Origin: Epiperipatus broadwayi
Lineage: Eukaryota > Onychophora > Udeonychophora > Euonychophora > Peripatidae
Direction: 5' to 3'
Length of the DNA stretch: 64,000 nucleotides
Assembly (NCBI GenBank): GCA_028023455.1
Contig: JAQFVV010012397.1
Location: forward strand, 4,296,888 to 4,360,887
Both the position numbers and the translations under genes were made by a program. How positions within the stretch are numbered: position 1 is the stretch's first letter; each line of letters begins with the position of its first letter. This document shows positions 63,714 through 64,000 of this stretch, one piece after another. The notes under the pieces were generated by a model. That model saw only the letters and a program-made list of their open reading frames with translations, was not told the origin of the DNA and searched no databases.

Positions 63714-63999
63714 TCAAATTTCCCACAATTCTGTTGTCTTTATATTAGCCGATTGTTTATTCATTAAACCACCGCTATTCCTAGATATCATCATTGCCTC
63801 TTTAATTTTACGTTTTTCACTACACCTTTCAATTTGAACAATTTTTATATCTCTATTATTAAATTTAAAACCATAATTACATGTTCTATTATGATCAAAT
63901 ATAATTGATGGAGTATTCATATTTACCGAAGATATATTTTCTTTCTGTACATGTTTATATAATGCCTTATGATCATTATATTGCTTTTGTAATGTACAT
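63714..63999 (-). CDS. Penelope-like endonuclease C-terminus (partial)
   Basis: The frame is open from the window's right edge to TGA 63714, about 94 codons; the upstream part lies outside. It reads YNDHKALYKHVQKENISSVN, then SIIFDHNRTCNYGFKFNNRD, KIVQIERCSEKRKIKEAMMI and LMNKQSANIKTTELWEI. This follows the C-terminal pattern of Penelope-like GIY-YIG endonucleases: a DH...H segment, then NNRDIKI, then the E-x-x-x-xKRxxxEA(xx)I helix with its catalytic-type Glu, and a Leu-Met-Asn near the end. A methionine at 63920 is internal, not a start. No stop or frameshift is visible in the part present. Confidence 0.65.
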   Translation of the reverse strand, partial: CTLQKQYNDHKALYKHVQKENISSVNMNTPSIIFDHNRTCNYGFKFNNRDIKIVQIERCSEKRKIKEAMMISRNSGGLMNKQSANIKTTELWEI

Positions 64000-64000
64000 T

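Overview
This is a gene-poor, very AT-rich stretch of an animal nuclear genome. No host protein-coding gene, rRNA, genuine tRNA gene or CRISPR array can be supported. The content is microsatellites, long foldback (palindromic) repeats, and decayed transposable elements from most of the major animal classes: an APE-type LINE, a Ty3/Gypsy-type LTR element, Penelope-like elements, a mariner relic, TIR/MITE elements and tRNA-derived SINE-like units. The gag and integrase tail of the LTR element look most like arthropod elements from memory, so an arthropod is my leading guess, but other invertebrates are not excluded.

Layout. 1-42 kb is AT-rich non-coding DNA with at least ten foldbacks (about 1.5, 2.5, 13.1, 19.4, 23.8, 25.8, 31.0, 32.7, 35.4 and 36.1 kb), a higher-order tandem repeat (5.3-6.7 kb), nested TIR elements (7.1-9.5 kb) and a Penelope-like GIY-YIG endonuclease remnant (35.7 kb). 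42.0-42.8 kb is a decayed mariner. 43.6-45.0 kb (minus) is a decayed coding region with a 21-bp (7-residue) Gln-Phe repeat. 45.18-50.5 kb (plus) is a nearly full-length but broken LINE: ORF1 with zinc knuckles, then ORF2 with endonuclease, reverse transcriptase and a C-terminal CCHC motif. 50.93-63.17 kb is one LTR retrotransposon on the minus strand with very long LTRs (about 4.5 kb each) around a 3.2-kb interior that keeps gag and the integrase C-terminus but has lost the rest of pol. 63.24-64.0 kb (minus) is the 3' end of a second Penelope-like element running off the window.

The most notable signal is a dispersed family at about 2.5-2.9, 12.1-12.4, 32.7-33.6 and (diverged) 23.8-24.5 kb. 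Each unit pairs a type-I hammerhead-ribozyme fold with a downstream tRNA-like RNA polymerase III B box. The fold has a CUGAUGA core, a 5-bp stem II, GAAA, a very short stem III, and a stem I with a 3-nt bulge. One copy (2758-2818) keeps every core position I can check; others carry identifiable inactivating changes, and one diverged copy has compensatory changes in stem II. Most copies form head-to-head inverted pairs. This resembles the known class of ribozyme-bearing short retroposons, but I do not recognise this family. All calls were made by eye.
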